A DNA stretch of 64,000 nucleotides from Geodermatophilus sp. DSM 44513 (GTDB lineage: Bacteria > Actinomycetota > Actinomycetes > Mycobacteriales > Geodermatophilaceae), in contig NZ_CP135963.1 in the NCBI RefSeq assembly GCF_032460525.1, forward strand, positions 3,658,001-3,722,000. The letters run 5' to 3'. A program made the position numbers and the translations under genes. Below, piece after piece: positions 61,781 through 64,000 of the stretch (position 1 is its first letter; every line of letters begins with the position of its first letter). Under the pieces are notes generated by a model. It did not search any database and was not told where the DNA came from. It saw only the letters and a program-made list of their open reading frames with translations.

Positions 61781-63345
61781 GCCGCACCCGCCGTGCGCGC
61801 GCCGGTCATGTGCCCGCCCAGCTCCTCGGGGGTGACCTGGCCGGGGTCCAGGGTGGCCACCAGCCGCCCGCGCAGCATGACGTGCAGGGTGTCGGACAGG
61901 CCGATCAGCTCGTCGAGGTCGGCGGAGACCAGCACGATGCCCAGCCCCTCGGCGCGGGCGTCCTTGAGCAGCTCCCAGATCACCGCCTGGGCGCCGACGT
62001 CCACCCCCCGGGTCGGGTGGGCGGCGACCAGCAGCCGCGGGCCGGCGCTCATCTCGCGGCCGACGATCAGCTTCTGCTGGTTGCCGCCGGACAGCGCGAC
62101 GGCGAGGGTGTCCGGCCCCGGGGCGCGGACGTCGTACTCGCGCATGATGCGGGCGGTGTCGGCGCGGGCGCCGCGGCGGTCGATGAAGGGGCCCTTGACC
62201 GCCGGTGGGCGGGTCTGGTGGCCGAGGATGCGGTTCTCCCACAGCGGCGCGTCCAGCAGCATGCCCTGGCGGTGCCGGTCCTCGGGGATGAAGCCGACGC
62301 CGGCCTCCCGGCGGGCGCGGGTGCTCCAGCCGGTGACGTCCTGCCCGCCGAGCAGCACCGTGCCGGCGGCCAGGGGGCGCAGCCCCATGACGGCGTCGAC
62401 GAGCTCGGCCTGGCCGTTGCCCTCGACGCCGGCGATGCCGACGACCTCGCCCTCGCGCACGGTGAGCGTGACGTCGTCCACCACCGGGCGCGCCCCAGCG
62501 TCGCGCACCGTCACGCCGGTCAGCTGCAGCACCGGGGTCTCGCGCACGGTCGACTCGCGGGTCTCCGGGGTGGGCAGCTCGGCGCCGACCATCAGCTCGG
62601 CCAGCTGGCGGGCCGTCGTCGTGCGCGGGTCGGCGGTGCCCACGGTGGTGCCGCGGCGGATGACGGTGATCGCGTCGGCGACCCGGCGGACCTCGTCGAG
62701 CTTGTGGGAGATGAACACGACCGTCAGGCCCTCCCGCTTGAGCTCGGCGAGGTTGGCGAACAGCTCGTCGACCTCCTGGGGCACGAGGACGGCGGTCGGC
62801 TCGTCGAGGATCAGGATGCGGGCGTCGCGGTAGAGCACCTTGGCGATCTCCACGCGCTGCCGGTCGCCGACGCCGAGGTCCTCCACGAGGGCGTCCGGCT
62901 GCAGCCCCAGGGCGTAGCGGTCGGAGATGTCGGTGATCCGGCGGCGGGCCTCGGCGAGGTCCAGCCGGCCGCCGCGGGTGGGCTCGCTGCCCAGGACGAC
63001 GTTCTCCAGGACGGTGAAGTTGTCGGCCAGCATGAAGTGCTGGTGGACCATGCCGATGCCGGCGGCGATCGCGTCGGCCGGGCTGCGCAGGACCACCTCG
63101 CGGCCGTCGACGAGGATCTGCCCCTCGTCGGGGCGGTGCTCGCCGTAGAGGGTCTTCATCAGCGTCGACTTGCCGGCGCCGTTCTCGCCCACGACGGCGT
63201 GCACCTCGCCGCGGCGCACCCGCAGCTCGATGTCGCGGTTGGCCACGACGCCCGGGAACCGCTTGGTGATCCCGCGCAGCTCGACGGCGAGTGGGGCCTC
63301 GGCCGCCGCCGGCCGGCCGTGCGCTGGCGGGTCCGTTGCCGCCAT
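61777..63345 (-). CDS. Nucleoside ABC transporter ATP-binding protein (two ABC domains)
   Basis: The 522-residue ATPase is a fused tandem. The first domain has Walker A GENGAGKST (from residue 53), LGVGDRQRVEIAKVLYRD as a degenerate signature, and Walker B ILILDEPTAVL. The second has GVEGNGQAELVDAVMG (no GKS/T), a good LSGGNQQKLIVGRE signature and LLVAAHPTRGVDVG. This asymmetry is usual in RbsA/YufO-type importers. It has a strong GAGGAGG ribosome binding site before the ATG at 63343-63345. It sits behind bmpA, separated by two hairpins. Confidence 0.94.
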   Translation of the reverse strand: MAATDPPAHGRPAAAEAPLAVELRGITKRFPGVVANRDIELRVRRGEVHAVVGENGAGKSTLMKTLYGEHRPDEGQILVDGREVVLRSPADAIAAGIGMVHQHFMLADNFTVLENVVLGSEPTRGGRLDLAEARRRITDISDRYALGLQPDALVEDLGVGDRQRVEIAKVLYRDARILILDEPTAVLVPQEVDELFANLAELKREGLTVVFISHKLDEVRRVADAITVIRRGTTVGTADPRTTTARQLAELMVGAELPTPETRESTVRETPVLQLTGVTVRDAGARPVVDDVTLTVREGEVVGIAGVEGNGQAELVDAVMGLRPLAAGTVLLGGQDVTGWSTRARREAGVGFIPEDRHRQGMLLDAPLWENRILGHQTRPPAVKGPFIDRRGARADTARIMREYDVRAPGPDTLAVALSGGNQQKLIVGREMSAGPRLLVAAHPTRGVDVGAQAVIWELLKDARAEGLGIVLVSADLDELIGLSDTLHVMLRGRLVATLDPGQVTPEELGGHMTGARTAGAA

Positions 63346-63496
63346 GCCGGCACCTCCTCAGCTCGTGGGCCCGCCGGGAGGCGGGCGGTCACGGGTGGGA
63401 CACCGGCCGGCGGGGTCGTCCGCCGCCGGGTCTCCGGCCCTGGGACTCGTGGGTATGGTGCCGCATCCCCGGCGGTCCGCAGGGGTCCGGGAGCGG

Positions 63497-63529
63497 CGCG
63501 GGCCCGGGCGGTGAGCGCCCGGGCCCGCG
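63497..63529 (-). terminator. 14-bp perfect hairpin between bmpA and the ATPase gene
   Basis: CGCGGGCCCGGGCG pairs with CGCCCGGGCCCGCG around the loop GTGAG. With the second hairpin nearer to bmpA, it lies in a 226-bp spacer and would lower read-through from the binding-protein gene to the rest of the operon. The rest of the spacer shows no gene. Confidence 0.7.
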
Positions 63530-63544
63530 TCGCAGGCACCTCCA

Positions 63545-63567
63545 CCGTGCGGGTGTCCCCCGCACGG
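63545..63567 (-). terminator. 9-bp perfect hairpin just after bmpA
   Basis: CCGTGCGGG pairs with CCCGCACGG around the loop TGTCC, 4 nt beyond the bmpA stop. It is probably a 3' stabilising or attenuating structure. Confidence 0.6.
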
Positions 63568-63571
63568 GGTG

Positions 63572-64000
63572 TCACTCGATCGTCGTCGGGACCGTGATGG
63601 TGCCGTCGGTGATCTGCTGGGCGAAGCCGTCGACGTCGTCCTGGATGTCGTCGATGAAGCCGCCGGACGTGGCCAGCGCGATGCCCTCGGTGGACAGGTC
63701 GTTGAGCACGTCGGTGGCACCGGTGACGTTGCCCTCGGCGTAGTCGTTGATGAACTGCTCGACGGCGTTGTCGACCCGCTTGAGCATCGACGTCATGATC
63801 ACCGCCTGCAGCGCCGGGTCGCTGACGGTCAGGAACTGGTCGGAGTCGACCCCGATCGCGCGGTTGCCGGAGGCCGCGGCGGCCTGGAAGACGCCGATGC
63901 CCGAGCCGCCCGCCGCGTGGTAGACGATGTCGGCCCCGGCGTCGTACATGCCCTGGGCCACGATCTGGCCGCGGGCCGGGTCGCTGAAGCCGGAGAAGTC
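63572..64000 (-). CDS. bmpA: BmpA/PnrA-type nucleoside-binding protein, C-terminal part (cut by the window edge)
   Basis: The last 142 residues lie in the window and the rest is beyond the right edge. The visible part has the family phrases YDAGADIVYHAAGGSGIGVFQAA-like (ADIVYHAAGGSGIG is seen), VDSDQF, and VIMTSMLKRVDNAV. These are characteristic of basic membrane proteins that bind purine and other nucleosides at the outer face. It is the first visible gene of the importer operon, upstream of ATPase, permeases, cdd and deoA. Confidence 0.9.
   Translation of the reverse strand, partial: DFSGFSDPARGQIVAQGMYDAGADIVYHAAGGSGIGVFQAAAASGNRAIGVDSDQFLTVSDPALQAVIMTSMLKRVDNAVEQFINDYAEGNVTGATDVLNDLSTEGIALATSGGFIDDIQDDVDGFAQQITDGTITVPTTIE

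Overview
This window looks like chromosome from a high-GC actinobacterium, and a member of the Geodermatophilales or a close relative is my best inference. The support is very high GC, third-position G/C in nearly every real frame, many GTG starts, and several leaderless promoter patterns (TANNNT 6-9 nt before a start codon). The gene order, as I remember it, also matches the Mycobacterium tuberculosis segment Rv3274c-Rv3315c: fadE25, purE, purK, a GtrA protein, a PH-domain protein, birA, accD5, accE5, maf and accA3, then lpdA, Rv3304, an M20 amidohydrolase, a purine nucleoside phosphorylase, pmmB, upp, add, deoA and cdd. This window keeps that backbone but carries many insertions.

Layout. 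1-4641: a partial gene, a hypothetical protein, fadE, purE, purK and an SGNH lipoprotein. 4747-10793: a GtrA protein, the SbcCD nuclease and a membrane acyltransferase. 10934-19153: the acyl-CoA carboxylase region (PH-domain protein, birA, accD5, accE5, maf, a cell-wall serine hydrolase, a lipoprotein, accA3). 19196-24384: two tandem secreted metzincin-like proteases and an intact IS481-type element placed exactly at the lpdA stop codon. 24380-28593: lpdA, a cyclotransferase, and a DUF559/AbiEi-like gene flanked by two copies of a 70-bp palindrome. 28670-37931: methylmalonyl-CoA mutase genes (mutA broken by a one-base frameshift, mutB, meaB), an M20 amidohydrolase, a GCS2 ligase and an M16-like protein. 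38055-46923: nucleoside and sugar genes, a tripartite tricarboxylate transporter, an oxidoreductase and upp. 46965-54407: a phosphatase, deoC with two aldehyde dehydrogenase genes, a duplicated-domain protein and a DEAD-box helicase. 54622-64000: add, an ABC-2 exporter, and a nucleoside import and salvage operon (bmpA, ATPase, two permeases, cdd, deoA).

How the genes work together. The carboxylase subunits make methylmalonyl-CoA from propionyl-CoA, BirA biotinylates AccA3, and MutAB/MeaB turns the product into succinyl-CoA. The BmpA-type importer brings in nucleosides. Cdd, Add, PunA and DeoA deaminate or phosphorolyse them, Upp recovers uracil, and DeoC with its aldehyde dehydrogenase neighbours disposes of deoxyribose phosphate.

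Non-coding structure is the most interesting part. A roughly 115-125 bp repeat occurs three times (11521-11640, 14101-14226, 57480-57600) with a 5' hairpin that keeps its pairing through a compensatory base change, and one copy supplies the start of accE. Other points are the 70-bp palindromes around the DUF559 gene, a perfect hairpin that covers the transposase ribosome binding site, a shared bidirectional promoter core between birA and accD5, and hairpins after both transporter binding-protein genes. I see no tRNA, rRNA or CRISPR, and no gene-free stretch longer than 300 bases.
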